Part shown: positions 1-8,235 of the stretch, one piece after another | Numbering within the stretch: the stretch's first letter is position 1 | Layout: every line of letters begins with the position of its first letter | From: Bacteroidota bacterium | Lineage (GTDB): Bacteria; Bacteroidota; Ignavibacteria; Ignavibacteriales; Melioribacteraceae | DNA: 39,801 nucleotides | Assembly: GCA_021820065.1 (NCBI GenBank) | Contig: JAKAEE010000028.1 | Span: 1-39,801, forward strand | Direction: 5' to 3' | Position numbers and translations under genes: made by a program | The notes under the pieces: generated by a model | What the model saw: only the letters and a program-made list of their open reading frames with translations | Told to the model about the DNA's origin: nothing | Databases searched by the model: none

Positions 1-65
1 ATAAGGTATCTGTCCTCATCGTTTTTTTCCGGGAAAAGATTTTCTTCGGAGCTTAGGCTGCCAAT
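1..65 (-). CDS. motB: Probable motB 5' end, stator protein (partial)
   Basis: One minus-strand frame stays open from inside the end of motA to the window edge and reads ...SSEENLFPEKNDEDRYL. The DRYL ending resembles the segment just before the MotB transmembrane helix (typically ...YADLITLL), and motB normally follows motA. MotB would pair with MotA as the peptidoglycan-anchored half of the ion-driven stator. The start is unclear: no ATG, GTG or TTG lies nearby in this frame, and the left-most plausible codon is an ATT at 63-65. Everything after about 20 codons lies outside the window, so the call rests on position and a short match. Confidence 0.5.
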   Translation of the reverse strand, partial: MGSLSSEENLFPEKNDEDRYL

Positions 66-832
66 CTGCCTTGCTGGTCTCTTTGCGGCAACATTCCTAC
101 CAATCTTGCTTTCATGATTGACGGGATTTCCCCGCTCTGTAATGTCAGCACCGCTTCCAAAGAAATCTCCATCATATTTTTTTCCTCTAAATGACATCTC
201 TTTAATCTATCACCAATTGGTAACCAAAGTAAATTTGCGCTGAATACTCCCCACAATGTTGCGATGAACGCAGTTGCAATGCTTTGAATCAAAACATTGG
301 GATCCGTGCCGGCGTTCGCGAGCGTTATAATCAAACCCATAACGGTTCCAATGATACCCATCGTTGGAGCGTAGCCGCCCATTTTTGTAAATATCTGAAT
401 ATTGGAAAAATGTCTTTCCTGCATCGCCTTAAGTTCCAGCTGCGCAAGAATTTGCAATGATTCACCATCTGTTCCGTCAAGAGCAAACTTTGTCATTTTC
501 CGGGGGAATAGATAATCGAACTTTTTCAAATCTCTTTCTATCGAAAGTATCCCTTCCCTTCTTGCCTTCATCGAAAGTTCGACAAATGTATTAATCAGTT
601 TTTCGATATTGTAAGTCTTGGGGAAATATGCCAGCTGAATCAGTTTATAAATATTTGAAAATTTATCTAAGCCAAAACCGATTATTACCGCTGAAAAAGT
701 TCCTCCGAAAACAATTATCAAAGATGAAAGGATAAACAATGCGCGAAGCGACCCGCCCTCAAAAAGGAAGGAACCGAATATGGAGAAGACACCAATAATT
801 AATCCGAATGTTGTGCCGAACTTTTTTATCAT
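53..832 (-). CDS. motA: Flagellar motor stator protein MotA
   Basis: A 259-residue MotA/PomA-type stator subunit, which forms the inner-membrane ion channel with MotB and pushes on FliG. It has two N-terminal hydrophobic helices (about residues 8-25 and 32-52), a cytoplasmic loop rich in charged residues (about 65-145), and two C-terminal helices. The third helix carries the family signature GGYAPTMGIIGTVMGLI and the fourth contains IATLWGVFSANLLWLP. Length is normal for the short PomA-like class. The ATG overlaps the flgL stop as ATGA, so translation is probably coupled. Ion type (H+ or Na+) cannot be decided from this subunit. Confidence 0.95.
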   Translation of the reverse strand: MIKKFGTTFGLIIGVFSIFGSFLFEGGSLRALFILSSLIIVFGGTFSAVIIGFGLDKFSNIYKLIQLAYFPKTYNIEKLINTFVELSMKARREGILSIERDLKKFDYLFPRKMTKFALDGTDGESLQILAQLELKAMQERHFSNIQIFTKMGGYAPTMGIIGTVMGLIITLANAGTDPNVLIQSIATAFIATLWGVFSANLLWLPIGDRLKRCHLEEKNMMEISLEAVLTLQSGEIPSIMKARLVGMLPQRDQQGRLAA

Positions 833-1707
833 AAATAATTGATCAGTGATTTAGATAAAACGTTTGCCAATAGTTTATTAGACACTTGAAGCAAATAATC
901 TTGCTGCTGAAGATCAACCACAAGCTTTGCGGTATCGATACCTTGTACCTTTGTCAGCATTGCTTGATAGTTATCCGATTGATTCTGCAGCAAATCGTGA
1001 ATGTTCTGAAACCGATTTATCTTCGCACCGTTTTCCGATTGCACATTTAGCAACGCATTGTAGGCGGTACTTAGATCGTTCAATTGTGTTTGAGTAGGAG
1101 CGTTACCGCCGACAAGCGAATCGATTATGTTGTTAACCGCAGTAAAAATTCCCGTACCGGATATTTTTGTGCTGGGGATGTTAATTGTTTCGGTAACGTT
1201 ATCAGAAAGTCTCAGCTTAACTTCTCCGGAATGATCAGTTGCAGAAACAACTGCTTTTCCGTTTACGTCTATCGAAACCGGGTCACCGGAATAGTTGGTT
1301 CCTCCGAACAAATACATTCCGTTCTGTTTTGTATTAACGTTGTTAACAATTGCCGCCAATGAATCTTTTATCGATTGAGCAATCGAACCGTAGTTCGAAG
1401 AATTCAAAGCATTGACTGCGCTGTTCGATGAACTAATTACGTTTTGAAGTTGTGTGGTCACTTGATCAAGAGAATTTAACGATGATTGCATAAAGCTGGT
1501 TGCGCTGTCGGCGTTTTTTATATATGACAAAGTCTTGTTGTTCTGCGAATTCAACCTGATAGCGTCCAGTGCGCCGGAAACATCGTCCGAGACATTCAAA
1601 ATCTTGGTGTTTGCAGCAAGCTGAGATTGTATTTGAACTTCCTTCTGCGCAACTTTATCGTGGTTGTAGAGATATTGATCTGCCATCATTCCTTCGGTAA
1701 CTCTCAT
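829..1707 (-). CDS. flgL: Hook-filament junction protein FlgL
   Basis: A 292-residue FlgL (HAP3), the second junction protein between hook and filament, exported by the flagellar type III system. The start MRVTEGMMADQYLYN is the usual FlgL opening, followed by a flagellin-like N-terminal helix with LNVSDDVSGALDAIRL. The C-terminus is a second long helix. GGAG lies about 7 bases before the ATG. It follows flgK by 12 bases and overlaps motA by 4. There is no signal peptide, as expected for a type III substrate. Confidence 0.93.
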   Translation of the reverse strand: MRVTEGMMADQYLYNHDKVAQKEVQIQSQLAANTKILNVSDDVSGALDAIRLNSQNNKTLSYIKNADSATSFMQSSLNSLDQVTTQLQNVISSSNSAVNALNSSNYGSIAQSIKDSLAAIVNNVNTKQNGMYLFGGTNYSGDPVSIDVNGKAVVSATDHSGEVKLRLSDNVTETINIPSTKISGTGIFTAVNNIIDSLVGGNAPTQTQLNDLSTAYNALLNVQSENGAKINRFQNIHDLLQNQSDNYQAMLTKVQGIDTAKLVVDLQQQDYLLQVSNKLLANVLSKSLINYL

Positions 1708-1719
1708 GATGCTACTCCG

Positions 1720-3111
1720 TTAAAACATGTTTAATAATGTTTGGATCATATCGTCAGCTATCTTAATCATTTTTGCCGCGGCGTCGTAAGACCTTTGGTA
1801 TTTCATAATATTCGTCATCTCTTCGTCAATCGATACACCTGAATAAGATTGTTTTTGCGTTTTAAGATTCAGCATAATAGTATTGTCTGATTGCACTTCA
1901 TTATCGCTCTGATTTTTATCCAGTCCGATGCTGTTGAGTATTGATGAATAACCATCGCTGAAAGAAAGGTTGTTCAGTTCTAGAAATTTTGTGTTCAACA
2001 AGCTGGCAATCTTGTTGGAAACATTACTGTTGCCGTCAGCACCTTGTACATCCGAAGCCGCTATGTTCCCGGGATCTGTAAGAATGGAAGAATTAATTTT
2101 CAGCTCGCCGTCAACAACCGCGTTAACAACGCCCGAAGAACCGACCTCACCAAAAAATGGAATTCCGTTTGTCGAAGCTCCCGTGGTTGAAAGCGTGTAT
2201 CCTTGCATGTGAAGTTCATTCACTTTCGAAACAAATGTATTTTCAAGATTTTCCAAATTGCTTAGGTAGCCCGGAATCTTGTTCGAATAAAGATCTGAGA
2301 GAGCATTGAACTGACCTGAATTAACAACAGCAACGGAGTTTGTATCGTGAACAGACACAAGGCGAAGCTGACCGTTTATATTTGCCAGTTGGAACTGATT
2401 GTAGCCGGATTGATCGGCACCGTAAGAGCCGCCAACATTTACCTGAACCGCACCGGAATCACTTTTCTGAACAGAGACATTAACAAGCTGGCTTAATTGA
2501 TCTATCAAAGAATCTCTTTGATCTTCAAGCTCGCTTGCTTTCACTCCTCGCGATTGAGCATCGTAAACCTGAAGATTCAAATCATGAATCTGTTTTAAGT
2601 AACCGTTGATTTGATCAACCGTAGAATTCGCATGTTGTTGCACTGAATATTGTATATCGGTGAGACCGTCAACAGTCTGCTTGAATCTTTGACTTAGGTT
2701 TTGTGCTTTCTGAACTACGTTCAATCTTAACTGTGATGAAGTAGGGTTGGCGGATAATTCATTCCACGAGTTGAAGAAATCCGTAATGCCGGCAGATATG
2801 CCAGTGCTTGAAGGTTCTCCTGTGAGCGTCCCTATCTGCTGCAAAACTCCAGATCTTTTGTCGGCATCGGAAAATGTTGATTGGTATTTTCTTATTTGAG
2901 TATCCAGAACATCTTGGCGAACGCGCATTACATCCTGCACTTTAACACCCGCACCATTTCCGTCAAGATTAGCTTCCGAAGCAAGAAGAACTCTCTGGCG
3001 TGTATAGTCCGGGTTTCCTGCATTTGAGATATTATTGGACGATACATTAATGGCTTCTTGATACGTGCTCATTGTCCGTACAGATATGTCAAACAATCCG
3101 CCGATACTCAT
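1720..3111 (-). CDS. flgK: Hook-filament junction protein FlgK
   Basis: A 463-residue FlgK (HAP1), the first junction protein added on the hook. The N-terminus shows the rod/hook family signature ISVRTMSTYQEAINVSSNNI followed by SNAGNPDYTRQRV. The C-terminal helix (MTNIMKYQRSYDAAAKMIK) matches the conserved end shared by axial proteins. The middle carries a coiled region around residues 130-210. It lies one base after flgN, its likely chaperone gene, and just before flgL, the classic chaperone-junction order. Confidence 0.95.
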   Translation of the reverse strand: MSIGGLFDISVRTMSTYQEAINVSSNNISNAGNPDYTRQRVLLASEANLDGNGAGVKVQDVMRVRQDVLDTQIRKYQSTFSDADKRSGVLQQIGTLTGEPSSTGISAGITDFFNSWNELSANPTSSQLRLNVVQKAQNLSQRFKQTVDGLTDIQYSVQQHANSTVDQINGYLKQIHDLNLQVYDAQSRGVKASELEDQRDSLIDQLSQLVNVSVQKSDSGAVQVNVGGSYGADQSGYNQFQLANINGQLRLVSVHDTNSVAVVNSGQFNALSDLYSNKIPGYLSNLENLENTFVSKVNELHMQGYTLSTTGASTNGIPFFGEVGSSGVVNAVVDGELKINSSILTDPGNIAASDVQGADGNSNVSNKIASLLNTKFLELNNLSFSDGYSSILNSIGLDKNQSDNEVQSDNTIMLNLKTQKQSYSGVSIDEEMTNIMKYQRSYDAAAKMIKIADDMIQTLLNMF

Positions 3112-3112
3112 A

Positions 3113-3565
3113 TTAAACTCTCTTGTTTACAAGTAAATGTTTATTTGTTCCGGCTGCCATTAACAAAGTTTCTTTTATCAAACCGCGTGAAAATTCAATT
3201 ACGTCTCTAAGCTGTGTATTTCTGTTCTTAACACTATTCGCCTTTTCTTTCAAGACGCTTCTCAGCCGCAATAACTCATTCATTTCTTTGCCGAAAAAAT
3301 TTTCCCCTTTGTCAATCATTTTTTCCAATGAATAATCCGAAAGCTCTAGATTGAACTGTTTGCCGATTTCCTTAACGGCTTTAATGCGATTGTTTTCCTC
3401 GTCTTCCAATTTTCGCAGAAGTATTTGTTCGCTGCTAATTGTCTGTTCCAACGCCGTATAATCGTTCTTGGTTATAGCCAGTTTCTGATCTTCAAGAGTC
3501 TGGATGAGCTGATCAAGATTTTCAGCTTGAGCCTTCATCGAATTAATTAAATGTCGTGTACTCAT
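3113..3565 (-). CDS. flgN: FlgN-like export chaperone
   Basis: A 150-residue, almost wholly helical, charged protein with no signal peptide or membrane segment. Size, heptad-like helices (for example LDQLIQTLEDQKLAI near the N-terminus) and position directly before flgK and flgL fit FlgN, the cytosolic chaperone that delivers FlgK and FlgL to the export gate. FlgN is poorly conserved, so context carries much of the call. It overlaps flgJ by 4 bases and ends one base before flgK. Confidence 0.8.
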   Translation of the reverse strand: MSTRHLINSMKAQAENLDQLIQTLEDQKLAITKNDYTALEQTISSEQILLRKLEDEENNRIKAVKEIGKQFNLELSDYSLEKMIDKGENFFGKEMNELLRLRSVLKEKANSVKNRNTQLRDVIEFSRGLIKETLLMAAGTNKHLLVNKRV

Positions 3566-4380
3566 TGTTCGCTCTCTTTAAAATGATCGAAATAAGTGAG
3601 AACCTTATTGATGTAATTTTTAGTCTCATCAAAGGGCGGAACACCATTGAATTTATCGACATTTTGTGGCCCGGCATTATACGCCGCCAACGCGAGCTTG
3701 ATATCGCCACTATATTGTCGAAGCATGTGGGCAAAATATTTAGTCCCGCCGAAAATGTTTTCTCGCGGATTAAATACGTCGTTTACACCCATATCTGTCG
3801 AGGTTGAATCCATTAACTGCATTAAACCTTTGGCATTGGCGCTTGAAACGGCGTTTTTATTTGCAGCGGATTCGGTTAGAATAATGGATTTGATAATATT
3901 TTTGTCAACCCCAAATTGATTAGCGGCATCGTCGATATGTTTTTCATACGTGTTTAATCTATCAATTGCAGTTTTGCTTGGCGATACCTTCGTGGAATCC
4001 GCCGGCGCTCCAGTGTTGTACATCTTCATGGAATTCATTCGTTCCGAAATTTTGTTGCGTATTTCCGGACTCATTTCTTCGCCGGTAATTTTCCGGTAAA
4101 GAAGTTCTGCAATGCCAAGACTGTGCGTCTCAGAGATTTCGGAAGCAATTTTCTGTTCAAAGATTGAATCGAACATGTCGTTGCCGTAACCTTCTTCGCT
4201 GCCAAATATTCCGTTCGTAGTTTTATTCATACTTTTCAACATCATCGACGTGAGCAAACTTTCAAACTGCTTTGTTGCCGACGCAATTTTATCTTTTTGT
4301 TTTTGATCGAACCGTGATTTTATTTCGATCGGTTTCGATAGTTGCCTATCGTTATCTATTCTTAACGTTAACTCTTTCAT
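3562..4380 (-). CDS. flgJ: FlgJ-type rod protein fused to a lytic transglycosylase (SLT) domain
   Basis: A 272-residue two-domain protein. Residues 30-98 match the FlgJ rod-binding domain (ATKQFESLLTSMMLKSMNK, later SLGIAELLYRK). Residues 145-270 are a Slt-type lytic transglycosylase: IILTESAANKNAVS puts the catalytic glutamate at E170, followed by AKGLMQLM and LALAAYNAGPQNV, the family motifs. It should cap or scaffold the growing rod and open peptidoglycan for it. The enterobacterial FlgJ instead carries a glucosaminidase domain. No signal peptide is visible, so export through the flagellar type III system is likely. It sits between flgI and flgN. Confidence 0.9.
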   Translation of the reverse strand: MKELTLRIDNDRQLSKPIEIKSRFDQKQKDKIASATKQFESLLTSMMLKSMNKTTNGIFGSEEGYGNDMFDSIFEQKIASEISETHSLGIAELLYRKITGEEMSPEIRNKISERMNSMKMYNTGAPADSTKVSPSKTAIDRLNTYEKHIDDAANQFGVDKNIIKSIILTESAANKNAVSSANAKGLMQLMDSTSTDMGVNDVFNPRENIFGGTKYFAHMLRQYSGDIKLALAAYNAGPQNVDKFNGVPPFDETKNYINKVLTYFDHFKESEQ

Positions 4381-4381
4381 A

Positions 4382-5479
4382 TTACATTATGATTAGTTCA
4401 GCCATCAAAGCCCCAGCTTCTTTAAGAGCCTGGAAAATGGAAATTATGTCTCTCGGAGAAACTTTTAGCGAATTCAACGCAGCCGCAACTTCTTGCACAT
4501 TGCTTGCACCTTGTATTGCAACTGTATTTGTTGAATCCTGTTCTACATACGGAATAACATTGTTGAACAAAGTTGTTCTGCCTTGCGAAAACGGTTCGGG
4601 TTGAGAAATCATCGGGTACGAACGGATAGTAATATTCAAATTACCGTGAGTAATGGTAACGGGCTGAATCTTAACACCCTGGCCCGATACGACTGTTCCG
4701 GTTCTTTCGTTAAGAACTACTCTGGCAACTTCATCTACCGTTACATTTACATTTTCCACTTCCGCGAGAAAACCCATTAAGTTCTTTTGCTGAGCGGGAG
4801 GGACAGTAATTTTTATTTCCGCCGCATCGATTGCCTGTGCAGTGTTGGCTCCAAATTTCGTGTTCAAAGCGGTTGCAACATTTTCTGATGTTGTGATGTC
4901 CGGGTCTTTCAAATAAACCGAAACACTGTTGGGATTAATTTTAGATGTACCGATTGATTCTTTCAATGAACCGCCGCGCGGAACTCTGCCTGCAAGCGTG
5001 TGATTCTTGGAAATCCTGTTGCCGCTGAAAGTATTTATGTCATATCCGCCAACAGATAAAGGACCTTGTGCAAATCCGTAAACTTCCCCGCCAATTCCGG
5101 AAAGCGGCGTCATCAAAAGCGTTCCGCCTTGCAGACTTGTAGCGTCACCTAGCGATGAAACTACAACGTCAAACTCAGCACCGCCTTTAAGATTGCCGTC
5201 GAGAGTTGCAGTTACAATTACCGCCGCAACATTTTTCGTTTTCAAATCCGTCTGAGGAACAGTAATACCGAATCTTTTCAGCATACTCGAAACAGATTGT
5301 ATCGTAAAAGATGAACGGTAACTGTCGCCGGTACCGGCTAATCCTACAACTAATCCGTAACCGAGAATCTGTTCCGAACTCTTTCCGCTTATATAGCCGA
5401 TATCTTTTATCCGTTGCGCAAAGATCAAATTGCATGCAAACAAAAAGATAATTGACCATGCAAAGAATTTTGTTTTCAT
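4382..5479 (-). CDS. flgI: Flagellar P-ring protein FlgI
   Basis: FlgI polymerises in the periplasm into the P ring, a bushing for the rod in the peptidoglycan layer. The protein is about 365 residues and opens with a signal peptide (MKTKFFAWSIIFLFACNLIFAQ). The mature start RIKDIGYISGKSSEQILGYG and then GLVVGLAGTGDS are strongly conserved in FlgI. I chose the ATG at 5479 because TAGGA sits about 7 bases upstream; an in-frame TTG at 5500 would overlap flgH and lengthen the leader before the signal peptide. The C-terminus ends in a typical SPRDIISIFQALKEAGAL. Confidence 0.95.
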   Translation of the reverse strand: MKTKFFAWSIIFLFACNLIFAQRIKDIGYISGKSSEQILGYGLVVGLAGTGDSYRSSFTIQSVSSMLKRFGITVPQTDLKTKNVAAVIVTATLDGNLKGGAEFDVVVSSLGDATSLQGGTLLMTPLSGIGGEVYGFAQGPLSVGGYDINTFSGNRISKNHTLAGRVPRGGSLKESIGTSKINPNSVSVYLKDPDITTSENVATALNTKFGANTAQAIDAAEIKITVPPAQQKNLMGFLAEVENVNVTVDEVARVVLNERTGTVVSGQGVKIQPVTITHGNLNITIRSYPMISQPEPFSQGRTTLFNNVIPYVEQDSTNTVAIQGASNVQEVAAALNSLKVSPRDIISIFQALKEAGALMAELIIM

Positions 5480-5487
5480 TTTTATTC

Positions 5488-6063
5488 CTAGAACAACCAA
5501 TGTAAAAATTTTGTTATCCAGCCCGGCTTCTGAACATTGTCTATGATTCCATTTCCCTCAAAAGTAATTTCCGCTTGAGAAACGTTATACGAGTAAACCG
5601 AATTGTCGGAAGAAATATCCGAAGGTCTGACAATTCCTTTTATACGAATGGTCTGGTCTTCACCGTTTATGCTAATTTTTTTGCTGCCGCTTATTACCAT
5701 ATTTCCGTTAGCGAGAACAGTATCAACAGTCGCGCTGATTTTTGTGCTGATGTTCCCGGTGGTTTTTGTTGATCCGCTTCCTTGAAAATTATTATTTGTA
5801 CCCAACGCGACCTGATTATTTGGTATGGTTGAAGTTCCTACATTACCGGATGCGCTGAGTCCGATATCGCTCTTTCTGCCGGCAGACGTTTCGGAATTGT
5901 TCGATGCTGTTGTTGATTCAACTACAAGTATAGTCACCGCATCGCCCGGCTGCGACGCTTTATTATCCGAGAACAACGAGACCTGAGCATTCTTCCTCAT
6001 GCTCTGCGCAAACATCGATGAGGCAAATACTAAAGAAAGAATTATCAAAATCGTGCGTTTCAT
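5488..6063 (-). CDS. flgH: Flagellar L-ring protein FlgH, without a lipobox cysteine
   Basis: FlgH builds the L ring around the rod in the outer membrane. This 191-residue protein has a cleavable-looking signal peptide (MKRTILIILSLVFASSMFAQ) and a mature start SLFSDNKASQPGDAVTILVV, close to the FlgH consensus. The C-terminal half (SKKISINGEDQTIRIKGIV, then ISSDNSVYS) is typical. Most studied FlgH proteins are lipoproteins with a cysteine right after the signal peptide; none is present here, and cleavage appears to be of the ordinary Ala-X-Ala-like kind. It directly follows flgA and lies 8 bases before flgI. Confidence 0.92.
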   Translation of the reverse strand: MKRTILIILSLVFASSMFAQSMRKNAQVSLFSDNKASQPGDAVTILVVESTTASNNSETSAGRKSDIGLSASGNVGTSTIPNNQVALGTNNNFQGSGSTKTTGNISTKISATVDTVLANGNMVISGSKKISINGEDQTIRIKGIVRPSDISSDNSVYSYNVSQAEITFEGNGIIDNVQKPGWITKFLHWLF

Positions 6064-6705
6064 TTATTCCACCAATGATAGGTTGTACTTATCAATTACT
6101 TTTGCTTTGAAAATCTGGCTTCGGCACTGCACGTTGATTACCTGATCGATCAAACCGTCTTGACGCGCGATGCCTTCTACTGAAACGTCCACACCCTTTC
6201 CACCGGTATGAATTGTAACTTTCTCTCCGCGGTTGATGACGGGTATCGGTTCAATCATGCTTTGAAGCAACACAGATTTTTCGTTAATAATAATTTTGCT
6301 TCTGCAGTCCCTCAAAGCGTTCTCTTCAACGAGGTCGCCTTCCATCCTGGAAACGTCCATCAATTTTTTGTCGAACATTAATGGCGAGAGCGATTCATCC
6401 CTATCTATTTTTTGTTTCGAAACAAGAACGTTTTTATAAAGCTTAACACGAAGCGTGATTATCGAATGACTTACATTTTTTTTTGAATCGTAAATTTTTA
6501 CCGGGATGTACGCATACTCGCCGGACATACGGAAATTTTTATCGGTATCGATTTCTAAACGTTCGTTTTGAGGCAGACGGAGTATTTCATATTCGTATTT
6601 TTCGTACGAACTCAGTTTATCATGCAAATATATTTTCAGACGCGAGTCGAAAGACTTCCCGTTTCCAAAAATGAATCCGAGCAATATCATCATTAAGATT
6701 TTCAT
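6064..6705 (-). CDS. flgA: FlgA, P-ring assembly chaperone
   Basis: A 213-residue periplasmic FlgA, the chaperone that helps FlgI form the P ring. It has a short hydrophobic N-terminus (MKILMMILLGFIFGNG) as a probable export signal. The C-terminal SAF-type region is recognisable: LVSKQKIDRDESLSPLMF, then PVINRGEKVTIHTGGKGV, then VEGIARQDGLIDQVINVQC, all at the usual spacing. The N-terminal half is divergent. It lies between flgG and flgH, the common order for ring genes. Confidence 0.88.
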   Translation of the reverse strand: MKILMMILLGFIFGNGKSFDSRLKIYLHDKLSSYEKYEYEILRLPQNERLEIDTDKNFRMSGEYAYIPVKIYDSKKNVSHSIITLRVKLYKNVLVSKQKIDRDESLSPLMFDKKLMDVSRMEGDLVEENALRDCRSKIIINEKSVLLQSMIEPIPVINRGEKVTIHTGGKGVDVSVEGIARQDGLIDQVINVQCRSQIFKAKVIDKYNLSLVE

Positions 6706-6712
6706 TTCAAGA

Positions 6713-7513
6713 TTAAGATCTCTTTAAGTTGTTTGCCATCGTCATCATGTTCTCAACAGTCTGAACTGTTTTGGAATTAATTTCGTATGCGCGCTGCGCC
6801 GCTATCATAGCAATCATTTCTTCAACTATGTCAACGTTCGAAGCTTCTAGGTAACCTTGATGAAGTTCTCCGAATCCTTCCTGACCCGGTGTGCCGATTA
6901 TCGGTTGTCCCGATGCCGGAGATTCCGCATACAAATTATCGCCCAGTGCTACAAGCCCGCCGTTATTCATGAAGCGCGCTATCTCAATACTTCCAAGCTG
7001 AACAACACTGCCGTTGCCTTGATGCGCGGTTACAGTTCCATCCTGCCCGATAGCGATGCTGGAAATATCGCTTGTCAACGTGAAACCGGGATCCAATTCG
7101 TTTCCGCCTGAAGTAACAATTTTCCCGTCTGCATTTACTTTGAACGAACCGTCGCGTGTGTATGCAATTGTTCCATCGCTTTTGCGTACTTGAAAAAATC
7201 CTTCGCCTTGAATTGCGAGATCGAGCTGATTGTTCGTTGGTGTAATATCGCCTTGAGTAAAAATCTTTGTGGATGCCGCGGGTTTAACACCGTTACCGAT
7301 CTGGATTTTTGAAGTTGATGTTTCTTCAACTCCCGGCGCGGAAGAAGTTAAGGGGTTAACATGAACTTCCTGGTACATCAAATCCTGAAACTCAGCTTTG
7401 TTTTTCTTAAAGCTGGTTGTGTTGATGTTTGCAATGTTGTTGGAAATAACCTCTATGTTAATTTGCTGTGCATACATTCCGGAAGCAGCCGTTCTTAAAG
7501 CTCGTGTTGACAT
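6713..7513 (-). CDS. flgG: Distal rod protein FlgG
   Basis: A 266-residue FlgG, the distal rod subunit. The start MSTRALRTAASGMYAQQINI and NNIANINTTSFKKNKAEFQD are diagnostic. The central LDLAIQGEGFFQVRKSDG and the C-terminal SNVDIVEEMIAMIAAQRAYE are conserved axial-protein motifs, and total length matches the family (about 260). It follows flgF by 11 bases. No signal peptide, consistent with type III export. Confidence 0.97.
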   Translation of the reverse strand: MSTRALRTAASGMYAQQINIEVISNNIANINTTSFKKNKAEFQDLMYQEVHVNPLTSSAPGVEETSTSKIQIGNGVKPAASTKIFTQGDITPTNNQLDLAIQGEGFFQVRKSDGTIAYTRDGSFKVNADGKIVTSGGNELDPGFTLTSDISSIAIGQDGTVTAHQGNGSVVQLGSIEIARFMNNGGLVALGDNLYAESPASGQPIIGTPGQEGFGELHQGYLEASNVDIVEEMIAMIAAQRAYEINSKTVQTVENMMTMANNLKRS

Positions 7514-7524
7514 ATATAACTCCT

Positions 7525-8235
7525 TTAGATTTTTCCTATTTCGTTTGCTTCACCAAGCGAAGCATCGAGAGTGGAAATTACTTTCTGCGCGGTTTCAAAT
7601 TCTTTATTCAGCGAGATCATCGCTTCCATTTCAACGATCGGATTTGTGTTTGATTCTTCAAGGAACCCTTGTGAGACAGCGAATTCATTTTCTGGTGCGT
7701 TCATTACCGTTTGATCTCCAGGCAAGAAATTCGAACCGTCAGTACGCATCAAGTCGCTTGGGCGCGGAACTGTTGCAACCATAATCTTGTCAACAATTTT
7801 GTCGCCAACTTTAACTTCGCCGTTTTTCGAAATCATTATGCTCGAATTCTTGTTCAGCAAACTGTCTTCAAGTGATATGCTTCCGTTTTTACCCATCACT
7901 TTTTTTCCGTTTGAATCAGTCAGCACCCCGTCTTCGCTCAATTTGAATCTGCCGTCACGTGTTAGTTCAACGCTGCCGTCGTCACCTTTCACAACAAAAA
8001 AACCTTCGCCTGAAATTGCAAGATCCAGCGGATTGGATGTTTGAAGAATTTCGCCTTGCTGTTGGCTTGTAACTTTTTTGATAACGACTTCACCCGCCTG
8101 GTTAATCATTTCCGAAAATGGGATCTCCCGTTTATATCCGGTTGAGTTGAGATTGGCAAGGTTGTTGGCAATTACATCGATGTTTTTCAACCTCTGATCC
8201 AAACTTCTGCCTGCAGCATATATCCCTTTGATCAT
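7525..8235 (-). CDS. flgF: Proximal rod protein FlgF
   Basis: A 236-residue rod protein of the FlgF/FlgG group. It has MIKGIYAAGRSLDQRLKNID, NNLANLNSTGYKREIPF, LDLAISGEGFFVVKGDDG and a C-terminal SNTNPIVEMEAMISLNKEFE. It is shorter than FlgG and precedes flgG, which identifies it as FlgF. The start overlaps the stop of the preceding membrane-protein gene by one base, tying rod synthesis to the unusual regulatory block upstream. Confidence 0.93.
   Translation of the reverse strand: MIKGIYAAGRSLDQRLKNIDVIANNLANLNSTGYKREIPFSEMINQAGEVVIKKVTSQQQGEILQTSNPLDLAISGEGFFVVKGDDGSVELTRDGRFKLSEDGVLTDSNGKKVMGKNGSISLEDSLLNKNSSIMISKNGEVKVGDKIVDKIMVATVPRPSDLMRTDGSNFLPGDQTVMNAPENEFAVSQGFLEESNTNPIVEMEAMISLNKEFETAQKVISTLDASLGEANEIGKI

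Noticed and set aside
5187..5459. Minus-strand frame of about 90 codons inside flgI
   Set aside because: It lies wholly within flgI in another frame; flgI matches its family over the full length, so this is a shadow.
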